Shown in pieces: positions 35,865 through 46,976 of a stretch of 64,000 nucleotides of DNA. The DNA is from Pinus tabuliformis. Taxonomy: Eukaryota; Streptophyta; Pinopsida; Pinales; Pinaceae. The notes beneath the pieces were generated by a model. The model was not told the DNA's origin, ran no database searches, and saw only the letters and a program-made list of their open reading frames with translations. Positions within the stretch are counted from its first letter, which is position 1. Each line of letters begins with the position of its first letter. Both the position numbers and the translations under genes were made by a program. Location of the stretch: positions 693,604,420 through 693,668,419 of the forward strand of contig CM062813.1 of the NCBI GenBank assembly GCA_031772625.1, read 5' to 3'.

Positions 35865-36305
35865 TGTTAGGATATTCCGACACATAGGAAATAGTTAAGT
35901 ACAACTTGGTCTAGTATAGAGTTAGGTAAAGTGTGTTTCTTTACCGTTGTACATTTTGTAACTTACAATCTGACGGTCACGATATGTAGTGATCCGACGG
36001 TTCATTCTCTCCTCGGTATTACCGACACTTGATCCGTGGCTTGACACCCGATTGGTCCATGAGTTCTATTTAAAGCGCATGGAGGGTCATTTGTAGGGTA
36101 ATCCGTGCATGAGAGAAACATATGTAAATTTTCATTCTTTTATTAATAAATTGCCTGAAGTGGCCATGTTGGCTCAGGCCGTGGACTGTTTCCCTCTTTG
36201 AGGGTTTTAACCACGTCAAAATACTGGTGTATTGATCTGCGATCTGGTTGTGAGCGGTGTCCTTTTGGTGTTCTGTCTGAGGAACTTACCCTGTAAATTC
36301 CTACA
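35865..36305 (+). repeat. LTR 3 of the tandem copia array
   Basis: 441 bp, identical in layout to LTR 2. It ends CCTACA directly before the right TCTCA duplication. Confidence 0.9.
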
Positions 36306-36310
36306 TCTCA

Positions 36311-37222
36311 TTGCTAGTATGGTTGATTGTTCAGAGGTTTGAGTGAGAGTGAGCTTGGTAAAGAGATTGCAAACTGAGTGAGCCTTAGTATGCAATTTTT
36401 TTGAATTAGTTTACAGTGGTAATAACATTGAGATGAAGTTTGTTTCAATGATATGTTTATGCAGTGTGTGAGGTGTTGATGTGTGGATTGGAGAAGTGAT
36501 TGAGGAGTGTATTACTGCATGTTTATTATTTGGATTTTGGTGATTTATTTTATTATGTGTTTTGGTGCTATGTTGCTGTAGTGCTCATGTTGAGCAAGTT
36601 TTAGGAGTCCGGTTTGAAAATAGATGAAACGAGGCTCGCATGGAGAAAGTGAAGGCATGGAGGCTTTGAGTAAACAGTGATTGGTGGATTCTATATATGG
36701 AAGAGATTTCTCCATCCAATGGTGGTTGGATAGTTCGAAAAAAACGAGGCAAGGCTCATTGTTCATGGTAGTGACCAGCATATTGGATTCTATATAGTCG
36801 AATGTTTAGTTCAGGAGTAACCGGGCAAGAATCTTTGATCGTGGTGGCCTTCAACGAATGATAGTCTGTAGACGTGTGAGAGAAGAATTTTTTTGTCTAA
36901 TAGTGCCAACATACTGTAAAAGAAGTCGAGTCTTCCAGCTCATAGGAGTGAGATGGTCCATGTATAATTTTTTCAACATATAATAAAAGAATTGAGCAAA
37001 GCAACAACAATAGCGTGTTTTTTTTCCTAGGATTGGATTTCCACCAGAAACACTTGTGTCCATTGTGTGATTGCTTTCATGGTTTTTGATTTATGTATGA
37101 TGCACTAATCTCTAAATATGTGTTTTAGTTTATGCATATTAAAGATTAAATAATTGGAGAAATGTTGTATGTGCTCACGCTACTGATTCACCCCCCTCTT
37201 TGTAGTGATCTACTTTCCAACA
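36311..37222 (+). repeat. 5' LTR of gag-only element, second part
   Basis: Continues the 3' LTR alignment from about 41,585 to 42,500. It ends TTTCCAACA, followed by the primer-binding site. Confidence 0.85.
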
Positions 37223-37299
37223 TTTGGTATCAGAGTGGGCATATTGATTGCATATTGATCGTTGGAGATTGGATCTTGGATATTTTGGTAGCATTTTTG

Positions 37300-38340
37300 C
37301 AAATTTTATGAAGTGGATCAAAAAGGTATTCCAATACTTCATGAAGGTAAATTTGAAACTTGGAGAGTGAAATTAGATTCATATTTTATATCTCTTGATG
37401 AAAATATTTTGCTATGAGTAGAATATGAAGTTAGAGATGAATTTGATAATATGGCTAAGAAGATTATTATCAATAGTATTTCAAAATATGATAACATGCA
37501 TGTGAAGACTTGTGAGACTACCAAAGATATATTAGATAAGTTGGAGATGTTGTATCTTGGAGGAAAATTGCATTTTTCAGAAATGGAGAAGAATGCAAAG
37601 GATTCTACCTTTATTGCAGTAACTAATCAATCCTCCTCACAAGATGAAGATGGAGGCACAAGTGATAGCAGTGAGAGATTGAGTAGAGAAAATGATGAGA
37701 AATCCAATATAATGACACTTGAAGCATAAATTCAAAAATTGAAGTTTGAATTAATTTATGCAAGAGAATAAGTAGAGACGCTCAAAACTAGTGCTCAAGC
37801 ATCTACAAGCAAATAAAAAATGGTTGGAGCACCTAGTTGCGACGAGAATAATGAGATCCATGAGCCATAAAAGAAGAAACATAATAAGAGAAGGAGGTCC
37901 AAGAAGAAAAATAGAATTGGAAAGTGTTATAATTGTGGAGTTTATGGACACATAGTAGAAATGTGCAGTAATGATGAGATCACAATCTCTCATAAAAAGG
38001 AACATCCAAAGGAGAAGCCACATCAAGCATGCATGCAAATAAATTCTCCTCCTTTCAGTATAATAGTCCATTTTATGGTTATTGTTTCTCATGCAATGAT
38101 TTTGGCCATAGGGCTATTGACTACAGAGCACATGCAAGGAATACAAATTTGTTCAACAGAAGATATCAAGCTATTCCTCAATTCCTTAGTCACATTAGAT
38201 TTTTTTGTGTGAAAATGTTGGCCATAAGGCCAATGATTGCAAACTGTCCATGTGTTACAGGAGATCCATTCAGAAAGAGGAGAATATGCAAGGCCAACCA
38301 CATAAGAAAAAGAAGGATCAATAGTTGAAAGTTTGGAGGA
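37300..38340 (+). pseudogene. Gag remnant of the 2-kb-LTR element (fossil)
   Basis: Lies just after the primer-binding site. Copia-type Gag text (MAKKIIINSISKYDN, TTKDILDKLEMLYLGG) is followed by a Ser/Asp/Glu-rich linker. A CCHC knuckle, CYNCGVYGHIVEMC, lies near 37,924-37,966. A second cysteine-rich stretch follows near 38,080. It is broken in several places. No pol follows. Confidence 0.75.
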
Positions 38341-39110
38341 GAAATGAGTAACAAGGATCTCCCACCAAAAATTGAGGCATAAATGGTCTCAGGGGGAGAA
38401 TATGGTTGCATTATGAGTTTCATGCAAATTATTATATGTGTAGCCATATGGGAAAGTGCATGTGTTCATGGGGAGTCCTTGAGGTGTGAAGTGTTATTCC
38501 ATTTTTTGCTCTTTTTATATTCAAGTTTGTTTTAGTTGGAGCAACCATGTACATCTGTTGATTATTTTGGAGAAGCTAAATGTTTTGGTTTAATTGATGC
38601 TAATGATGATATGGTAGCCATGCGTTGTGAAGGAGCGATGAAGGATCACACATTTAGGGGGAGCATTTTTGCTTCCAAATGGTTTTGGAATGTGTTGGAA
38701 TTGTTGGCATGTTGGATGAGATAATATGGTTTGCATGACATAGTCAATATTTTGATGATGATCATTCTGCTAGATCATATTCATGTGTTGTCATGCATAT
38801 GTTTGCTGCCATGGAGATCAGATGATGTGTTGGAGATAGTTTATCTAGATTATGCATATTATTGCTTATATTTTTATTTCTAGATGAACCATGCATGTTG
38901 TTGATATGTGTTAGATGGATGAGTCATGTGTTGTTGTTGCATGGAAAGAATATTTTGTTGCTCATGTGTTTTTGGATGGATAAGACATGAGAAAGATGAT
39001 TGTTGCTGCTCATGATAGCTTGTTGCATGCTAATGGTTGAGATATTGTGCACTCATATGGATGAGCCATGATGGTATATATACATACATATATATATACA
39101 TATACATACA

Positions 39111-39204
<94 letters not shown>

Positions 39205-39260
39205 TACATACATACATACATACATACATACATACATACATACATACATACATACATACA

Positions 39261-39325
<65 letters not shown>

Positions 39326-40467
39326 ATATCTATCTTTATGCTCATACATGGAGTATACATGTTTTGTTTCTCACTGATCTATTGCTTATGCCTCATTGAT
39401 GATATGTTGCTCACCTATGATGAGGATAGGTATTTGCTACTTCTATGATGTTTTGGCATGATGATGATGTATAATGTTGCTTCTTCTATGACATATTGCT
39501 ATGGTTTATGCATTTGTGGAGCATGATAGGGGTTGCTAGTGTTCTTCATGATCTTCATTGTTGAGATTATGATTGCTAAGATGTTGAGTGGCCATGCACT
39601 AGCTTATGGTTTGGATAATGCTCCTATTATTATTGCTACATCTGGAGAGCTTATGTATGATAGATAGTGGAGGTAGTATGATTTGATGCACTTGCCATGT
39701 ATTTCATTTTATTACTGTTGCTATATGGAGAACATATTCATTTCTCATTGTTTCCATGTACTCATGATATTTCATGTTTTGGGCATGTATTGATGAGAGC
39801 ACATTGTGTGTAGATGTAAAAGCCATGTACTATTATTGTATCATCTTGGTTTGATGTATTTCTCATGGAGAGACCCATTGTGTCTAGTATGATTTTTCAT
39901 TAGCTATGTATGGGTCAAGTGGAGTCCAAGTCATGTTTCATGTTGTATATATTTGATGTAGCCCCACATATTGGGTGCATGATGTAAACTTGGGTCCATA
40001 GAGTCATGGTTGGTGATATGTGAAGAGGAGTCATATGTCAGTCCTATGTACTTGTCACTACTATGTATTTGCTCCATGAAGCATTGTAATTCATTATATA
40101 TCATTGCTCATAGTTAGTTGGAGTCATGATCCATGAGTAGTAGTCTCTTGCAATGGGCAAGGAGGCTCATTACAGTAGGCATAAAGTATGATTGCAACTC
40201 CATTACATGCTTAGGGGGAGCATGTTTCGGTATTCTAAGTTGGCATGGAATTGGAAGATACATGATTAGTAGCTAAGTTCCTGTTTTGTTCTGGATCAAT
40301 GTTGTATCAACATGGTGTTGAATATACAGGGGAAGTCCTCTCATCCGACACATTATTAGCATTGTACTTTAGTGTTTGTATGACCCTTTTCCATTTATGT
40401 AAAAGGGGGAAAGATTTTGGATGTTTGATTCAGTCTCATATGTTGGATGGAGGTTGACATCAATGCC
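38341..40467. other. Non-coding interior of the gag-only element
   Basis: About 2.1 kb between the gag remnant and the purine tract. No protease, integrase, reverse transcriptase or RNase H motif is seen in any frame. The stretch is TG- and AT-rich and holds a large compound microsatellite. Confidence 0.65.
39075..39335. repeat. Compound microsatellite (TA)n-(TACA)n-(TA)n
   Basis: About 260 bp. TA-rich repeats lie on both sides of a block of about 21 TACA units (39,205-39,290). Long Tyr/Ile/Cys reading frames here are products of the simple repeat, not genes. Confidence 0.97.
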
Positions 40468-40479
40468 AAAGAGGGAGTT

Positions 40480-42500
40480 TGTTGGCATTGTAGTGTTGGC
40501 ATCGATGTCAACAAGCTCTTGGTGTTTTTGGGCATATGAATGTGTGATGAGTGTTGTGTGATGGATGATTGATTGATGGTCTTGTTAGTTGACATTGATG
40601 TCAACATACTTATGACTAGACTTAGTAGAGGTGATGTTGTGGCTACTGAGTGGAGATGGATTCCACATGTGTATTGGTTTGAGGTTATGGAATGTTGTGT
40701 CGGAGGTGCTACTGCTGTAGGAGGTTGGAGAGCTGATCATGTTTTGTTGATTGGAGATGTTGTTGTTGCAGGTGGTTGGAGTGCTACTCTTGGTGTTGCA
40801 TATGTCTCTACATGTCTCGAAGACATTGCATATGCTGCTACATGTGTGATATGTGGTTGCTTGTGTTGGAGGTGGTTATACCAGGGATGGAGGCAGTTAT
40901 ATTCCTTGATGTTGCTGTTGCAGGAGCTGGTGATGCTGCTACAGATGTTGTAGATGCTGCTACAGGTGTTAGAGATGTTGTGGTTGTTGCTTGAGGAGAT
41001 GGAGGCGTTAGTATTGGTGCTAAAGTTTTCAGAATAGGTCTATCATGTTACTGACCTGTTCTTGGTCTATTTCATAAGTTGTAGACCTATTGTAGAGGTT
41101 TGGAGGAGTGTTCAAGAGTCAAGGATGATAGTCCAACAAGTGGAAGAGTTTCTAGATTGAAGGATGGATGATTGCACCGAGCCTAAGCCGTAGTCGCACG
41201 TCTACTAAGTCAAGGAAGCAGTTGGAGAGCTCCAATCGCATGGAGGCAGGCCCAAGGGAGCGGTTATAGCTTCAGCCACTTAGAGGAAAGTGCTAAGGGA
41301 GCAACTGAGGGATTTCATGAGTTTTTCTCCACATTCCTTGTGCAACTTAGTCAATTTTTGTGTTTTGGTGACTTCTTTGATTGAAACTTTTCGGCATATC
41401 ATGGGACGTCCAAAAGTTGATCAAAGTTGAAAATATCAATTAGGCTAATGAGGTTAGTGGTTAATAGGGTCAATGAGTTGAATCTGGATCTAATCTAGAA
41501 TATGAGCATAATTGTGATGCCAAATAGTTCTGTGTAATTATTGAGTTGAGCACTTGAGTTCATCTTTATATTGGAGAAAGATCAATGCTAGTATGGTTGA
41601 TTGTTGAGAGGTATGAGTGAGAGTGATCTTGGTGAAGAGCTTGCAAACTGTGTGAGCCTTAGTATGTATATCTTCTGAATCAATTTGTAGTGGTAGCAGT
41701 AGTGAGATGAAGTTTGTTTCAACCATATGTTTATGCAGTGTGTGAGGTGTTGATGTGTGGATTGGAGAAGTGATTAAGGAGTGTATTGCTGCATGTGTAG
41801 TATTTGGAGTTTTGTGATTGATTTGATTATGTGCTTTGATTCTATGTTGTTGTAGTGCTCATTTTCAGAAAGTTTTAGGAGTCTAGTTTGAAAATAGATG
41901 AAACAAGGCTCGCATAGAGGAAGTGAAGGTGTGGAGGTTGTGAGTAAACAATGATTGGCGAATTCTATAGATGGAAGACATTTCTCCATCCAATGGTGGT
42001 TTTATAGTTTGATAGAAACTAGGCGAGACTCATTGGTCATGGTGGTGATCAATAGATCAAATTTTGTAGAGTCGAATGTTTAGTTAATGAGTGATCGAGC
42101 AAGGATCATTGATCGTGGTGGCCTTCATCAAATGGTAGTCTGTAGATCCCTGAGAGAAGAAGTTTCCTGTTTGATAGTGCCAACATATTATTAAATAATT
42201 CAAGTCTTCTGGCTCATAGGAGTGATTTGATCCATGTATAAGTTTTTCAACATATAATAAAAGAATTGAGCAGCGCAATAGTAGCAAGGTGGTTTTTTTC
42301 CTAGGATGGGTTTTCCACCAGAAACACTTGTGTCCATTGTGTGATTGCTTTCATGGTTTCTAATTTATGTTTGATGCACTAATCTCTAATTATGTGTTTT
42401 AGTTTATGCATGTTAAAGATTAAATAATTGGAGAAATGTTGTATAAGTGCTCACACTACTGATTCACTCCCCCCTCTTAGTAGTGATCTACTTTCCAACA
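40480..42500 (+). repeat. 3' LTR of the gag-only element
   Basis: 2021 bp, TGTTGGC...CCAACA, preceded by the tract AAAGAGGGAGT. It is the uninterrupted partner of the split 5' LTR. Confidence 0.88.
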
Positions 42501-42505
42501 TTGTA

Positions 42506-43083
42506 TTAACCCAAGATATCAAGCCAATAAAGAATAAAGGATACACATTAAGAATATGTTTGGGATTACAATATCCAGGATGAGTTGGAGGGAAAATGAC
42601 ATGCATCCAATGGTAAAGCGATGTGAGGGCATGGAAATGTCACATGAGTGAACTGAGTCATCTCGATAATGGGATCCTGGATGGAGAAATAAGTATTCAC
42701 ATTAAGAGTTCCAAGGAATGATAACCAAAATTACATGGAAAGATGGGCTTACAAGCATGGAATAAGGCATTAGAGTAGAATTGTGATAGGGCCCCACAAG
42801 ATAATGCTTGATGATGAGCTGTACTGGCTAAGTCATACCATCTCTTTCAATTGAATGAGTGAACAAAAGCACTGGGAAAGGAGGGTCGGGATAACATGCA
42901 AAGGAGGTGGCATAGAGTACTAATCAATGAAGTCGCGCAGCAGGAGGGGGGCACATCTACATTGTTGTCATGAATGCTCATGTCACCCCATATGTAGATT
43001 CCCAAGAGGATGGAAAGGAGAAACTTATGAAATCTCCAGGGGGTAAGCTCTTAGAAAATGTGGTAGTATAAAGTAAGGGTGCA
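42506..43083. other. Spacer, probably part of dispersed repeat 1
   Basis: No gene seen. It runs directly into copy B of dispersed repeat 1. The matching part of copy A would lie left of the window, so membership cannot be tested here. Confidence 0.4.
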
Positions 43084-43366
43084 TGTAAATATATTAAAGT
43101 GAAGAAAAAGAGGCCCATCTCTATCATCCTGAAAGGATGAAATGAAAGATATTCACACTAGGAGTTTTGGGATGACGAGTTGCGGGGTGATGTGGAAAGA
43201 AGGAAACAAATGTCAAATAAAAACATAAAAAGTGTAAGCAAAGAGAGACCCATATGCATATGGCATGTGAATTGGAATATCATGTAGGCTCTAAGTCATT
43301 CGGGGCAAATAAACATAATGCAACCAAAAGAAAATATACAAGATGAGCATTGTGGTGAAAATATTT
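43084..43366. repeat. Dispersed repeat 1, copy B
   Basis: Aligns with positions 1-285 in the same orientation, with scattered differences. Confidence 0.75.
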
Positions 43367-43898
43367 GACTCAATAAAGCCTTAAAAAATGAAATTTTTTA
43401 AAGCAAAGGCACATGGAAATGGATTGGAGTTATTTTTGCAACTGCTGCAAAATTATTTATGATTTTCCTTTTTCCTTCAAGGACCTTCCCTAGATTAGCC
43501 ATTTAAAATTTCAGCAAACAGAGCAAAGAAGAGCCAATAATTTTGTTACATATGCATTAATAAAATAAACAAAATATGATTATGACTCATCCTTTAAATT
43601 TGCAAAGCAATGAAATTTAAAACAAAGAACTTGTACATAGCACACCATTTGAAAAATGTAAAATTCTGATGGATGGATGAATAATTCCCTGAACATGATC
43701 ATGATCAAATTTTATTTGAATCATTTTCCTCTAGAAAAATCAGAAGGTTTGTTGCTTGCTTATTCTTCCACCTATATTATTAAATAAAATAAAGAAGAAA
43801 AAAATTCTAACTAAACTACTTCTACTCCCAATTCTGATGATGATGATAGTGGTTAACGTCCACTGAGACCAAATTGGTCTATAGGACCTATAATTTTC
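43367..43898. other. AT-rich stretch downstream of LINE ORF1
   Basis: Read on the minus strand this follows the stop of the LINE ORF1. Endonuclease/reverse-transcriptase ORF2 would be expected here but no such motif is visible, nor a poly(A) tail. Confidence 0.5.
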
Positions 43899-45065
43899 TT
43901 AGTTTTTAATTGTCTGGCTCCTCATCTTTCTTGGCAAGATTGATGTTGTAGTTTTCTTTTTTTTCTCTACGGTCTTCCAACTTCCTGTATCTTGCATTTC
44001 CTTCATTTCTTCTGGTTCTTGGGACATTGGTGTCTTAGCTTCACGATCTATTGTGTTCGTCCTCTTGAAGATAGATGGAGAAGAAGTTTGGTCTAGGAGA
44101 TCTGCTTTGCTGTTAAATGAAGATTTAATTTGTGTGGTATCTGAATCCCCATAACTGTTGATGCTTGAGGGGTTGTCGAGTTCACTTTTTTGTTGCTGGG
44201 CGAGGCTTTCTCCCTGCTTGTCTTGGGAGTTGTTTCTTTCTTGTGATTCATAGTTTTCTCTAGAGTATTCTTCTTTGATGACAGTGTAGTGTTCTTTTTG
44301 TGCTCCTTCCCACCATGTAAATCTGTGGTGGTTTTTTCTAGCAGAATTTTTCTGGGAGGCTTTTGGGAAATTTTTGGCTAGATGGCCCGTCTCAAAGCAG
44401 GATCGACATCTGAAGAGGACACTTTCATAATCGAGTTTCTGGTTCCACACATAGTCTTTACTTGTTAGGTTTATTTCAGCTGGGAATCCGATACTGAAGT
44501 CCATTTCCACATAGATACGTGCATAGGTGGTTCTGGCATATTCCTCTGTTTCTGGGCACCTACAGTAAAATTTCCCAATTGCATTTCCAATGGATTTTAG
44601 CGAGGAGAGATTCCAGAGATGCAAGGGTAGGCTTGGCAATCACACCCAAACTGGTGCTGAAGTTATGACTATTGTTGAGGGATCGAATGATGGGTTCCAT
44701 GGCTTCATGAATAGGCCTGAGTTTTCCCAAAACCAAGGGTCGGAATCTAGAATACATTGTCTGCTTTCAGGATTTTCAAAATCTACTATAAAGAAACCCC
44801 TAGCATAGGGGTAGATATTAATTTCATCATAAATGACAGGCTTCCATACCTCTAAGATCCAATTGTGGAGAGCTGTCAACCGGGGCCAAAAGCCATTGAA
44901 CCGGCAGATTAAGGCACTTTCAGAAAACTTCAAAACCTCATCGAGTGAGGCCTGGACGACTTGGACCGTGGGAGCTGGGGCTTCACTGACGATATGGGCA
45001 GGAGCTTGCCCTCTAGAAGCGGACGGAACTGAGCCAGCATCTATTTTTGCGAAGCTGGGAGCCAT
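43899..45065 (-). pseudogene. LINE (L1-type) ORF1: DUF4283 plus zinc knuckle
   Basis: The first ATG is at 45,065 (MAPSFAKIDAG); the frame ends at 43,899, 388 codons. Residues about 45-150 match the plant DUF4283 pattern (CRFNGFWPRL, FFIVDFEN, DPWFWENSGLFMKPW), followed by LPLHLWN and a CCHC_4-type knuckle near 219-233 (CRSCFETGHLAKNF). The knuckle's last Cys is replaced by Phe. One in-frame TGA at 44,640-44,642 interrupts V-W-V-x-L-P; CGA (Arg) is the likely original, a CpG transition. The C-terminal 130 residues are Ser/Gln/Lys-rich, ending in WKTVEKKKK. The protein is an RNA-binding partner of L1-type retrotransposition. ORF2 is missing, so this is a truncated LINE. A host gene of the same domain family is the less likely alternative. 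Confidence 0.8.
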
Positions 45066-45220
45066 ATTTGCCCGTAGAAAGCCAAGACCCAGCCGCAGAG
45101 AAATAAGGCAGAAGATTAGATCTAGATCTAGCCGTAGAAGATTAGATCTAGAACCCAACGGCAAAGAAGATTAGATCTAGATCTAAATCTAGCCACAGAA
45201 GATTAGATCTAGAACCCAAC
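45066..45220 (-). repeat. AGATCTAG-rich leader upstream of LINE ORF1
   Basis: Repeated AGATTAGATCTAG and AGATCTAGATCTA motifs alternate with GCCGTAGA/GCCGCAGA-type motifs. In the LINE direction this is the 5' untranslated region. Confidence 0.6.
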
Positions 45221-45394
45221 AGGAAAAAATAAATCACCGACTTGCTTCATGAACCACTAGATCCGGAGATGGCCACGTAAAGGAAGACTTGCTCACAGAT
45301 CTATTTTCGCCGATTATAAAAAATATAAAAAATAAAAAAGATCTAAGAACTGTAGCCACAAATGGAAGAATGGAGCCGCATAGATAATCTTATG

Positions 45395-45745
45395 TCGATG
45401 TTTGTTAAAGTAACGCAGCCGCAGAGATAAACAACAATATGATGAAACTTCAGATCAATAGCCGCAGACGGAAGATGAGCTAACATTAATCCGCTTTGTT
45501 AAAGTAATGCAGCCGCAGAGATTAGAAGAAACCTGCCGCAAGAACGCAGCTGCAGAGATCAGAAGAATGCAGCCGCAAGATTGTTGCACCACCGTCAAAT
45601 TGGATGATTGGACAAAGCTGCATAGGAATCAACCCTATAAAAATATGATGAAACTTCAGATCAATAGCCGCAGATGGAAGGTGAGCTAACATTAATCCAC
45701 TTTGTTAAAGTAACGTAGCTGCAGAGATTAGAAGAACGCGGTGGT
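45395..45745. repeat. Direct repeats with GCCGCAGA motif
   Basis: A unit of about 90 bp at 45,440-45,530 recurs at 45,649-45,738 with about seven differences. A partial third copy lies at 45,395-45,440. Each unit contains GCCGCAGA near AGATTAGAAGAA and TTGTTAAAGTAA. It lies upstream of the LINE ORF1 and may be a monomer-type 5' region. Confidence 0.65.
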
Positions 45746-45857
45746 TTAAGTTTAGAAACTAAATACAATCATACTTCCAATGAAACTATTCTTTTAGCTT
45801 TATTTCTGCAGATATAAAAATATAAAAAATTAGTAATATGAATAAAAATGCAGTTAG

Positions 45858-46151
45858 ATTATTAAAGAAAAATTTCAAACCTTATACCCTTTAATCCCTT
45901 GTTCATGTGGGACACCCTATGTTGGTGAAACTGGCTGCTCAATAAATCATAGGATTCTAGAACATGCAACATACATCAAACATGGGAGGAACCACTCTTC
46001 AGCATTAGCAGAACATACGGAAAAGGCAAAATACCACAGTTGCATTAGAGACGCTCAGGTCATTGCTAGGATAGATCATTTCCATCACCATAAGTTTAGG
46101 GAGGCTATAGAGATTGAAAGGAGGCCAAACAATCTGAATGAAAACGATTGA
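45858..46151 (+). pseudogene. Penelope-like element GIY-YIG endonuclease fragment
   Basis: A 97-codon open frame without ATG, bounded by TAG and TGA. It contains a TLY start (GIY-like), the cysteine pair in IPCSCG, then PYVGETG (the YIG half), INHRILEH (conserved Arg), SALAEH, the helix EAIEIERR (catalytic-type Glu) and NNLNEND (terminal Asn). The Cys pair between the GIY-like and YIG halves and the SALAEH...NNLNE pattern match Penelope-like retroelement endonucleases, not bacterial or intron GIY-YIG enzymes. In complete elements this domain follows the reverse transcriptase and nicks target DNA. No reverse transcriptase lies upstream, so this is a 5'-truncated 3' end, the usual state of such copies. 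In seed plants such elements are known from conifers ('Dryad'), attributed to ancient horizontal transfer from arthropods. Confidence 0.85.
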
Positions 46152-46789
46152 TGGAAAAATTAACCGTTGTTGGATCCTTGCCATTTCCTCTTAAGTTTTT
46201 ATTTATTTCATCTATATTTAGTTATTCTAATTTCTTAATTATTGTTATTTATTTTTATTTTTGATCTTGAGTACTAATAAACAATTAATTACTTTATTTT
46301 CTTCATTATTTATTACTTTTATTTTTTATTTATTATTATTATTATTATTTTTTTTTCAAGTTTGACCATTTATTATTTAAGTTTGATCCAAAATAATATT
46401 TTTATTTTATTAATTGTTTTATTGTTTTGATTATTTAGGTTTGACTTATATATATATATATATTTTTTTTTTCTTCTTATGTTAGATATTCACTTCATTA
46501 AAATTTTGCTTTTGATTGATTATTTTCCTTAATTCAATATTAACAACTATATTTTAACAATAATTTCCTTATATTAAAATATTAGTTATTAATAAATAAT
46601 ATTTATTTAGTCAAATCTAACTATTATATTATAGTGGTTAAAAAATATATTTTCATCTATTTAATTTGATGTTAAGATTTAGTTCTCATCTTATCCTGAT
46701 AATGAACCACACTTAAATAATTTAAAATATGTAAACAAAATAATAAAAATATAATTTTTATAAATTTTTTTCTTATTTTTCAAATTAAA
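46152..46789. other. Very AT-rich spacer
   Basis: Runs of T, TTA and TA (for example near 46,448-46,466). It may include the 3' non-coding end of the Penelope-like fragment. No gene is seen. Confidence 0.6.
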
Positions 46790-46836
46790 TATTATAAAAT
46801 AATAATAAAACAAATTACCAAACATGAAATTTTAAC

Positions 46837-46885
<49 letters not shown>

Positions 46886-46976
46886 TAAATAATCATAAGT
46901 TTGGATGAACGGATGGGAGGAATGAGAGGAGGAGCCCGTGCTCACAATGAGTGGGCTTTCCTTAATATGATCTCTT

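Larger units (their letters stand above)
24960..36305 (+). mobile_element. Tandem copia array: LTR-body-LTR-body-LTR
   Basis: Three near-identical LTRs, 24,960-25,388 (429 bp), 30,414-30,854 (441 bp) and 35,865-36,305 (441 bp), alternate with two internal regions. The periods are 5454 and 5451 bp. The whole 11,346-bp block is flanked by one perfect duplication, TCTCA (24,955-24,959 and 36,306-36,310), so it behaves as a single insertion site. Each body has a TGGTATCAGAGC primer-binding site after its LTR and the tract AAGGGGGGAT before the next. Such arrays arise from unequal recombination between LTRs. LTRs differ by only about 1%. Both bodies are broken in a few places. Confidence 0.93.
23854..42500 (+). 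mobile_element. Large LTR element with gag only; 5' LTR split by copia array
   Basis: The 5' LTR is in two pieces, 23,854-24,959 and 36,311-37,222, which together make 2018 bp. The 3' LTR, 40,480-42,500, is 2021 bp and matches across the join. Ends are TGTTG...CCAACA. The primer-binding site TGGTATCAGAGTGGG lies at 37,225-37,239 and a purine tract, AAAGAGGGAGT, precedes the 3' LTR. The interior is only 3257 bp. It carries a broken Gag with a zinc knuckle and no detectable protease, integrase or reverse transcriptase. Flanks TTATA/TTGTA are a near-perfect duplication. LTR divergence exceeds 10% in sampled stretches, so it is old. Gag style, LTR ends and primer-binding site suggest Ty1/copia affinity. 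Confidence 0.85.

Noticed and set aside
39010-39448. Several long Tyr/Ile/Cys-rich reading frames on both strands
   Set aside because: They are products of the TA/TACA microsatellite.
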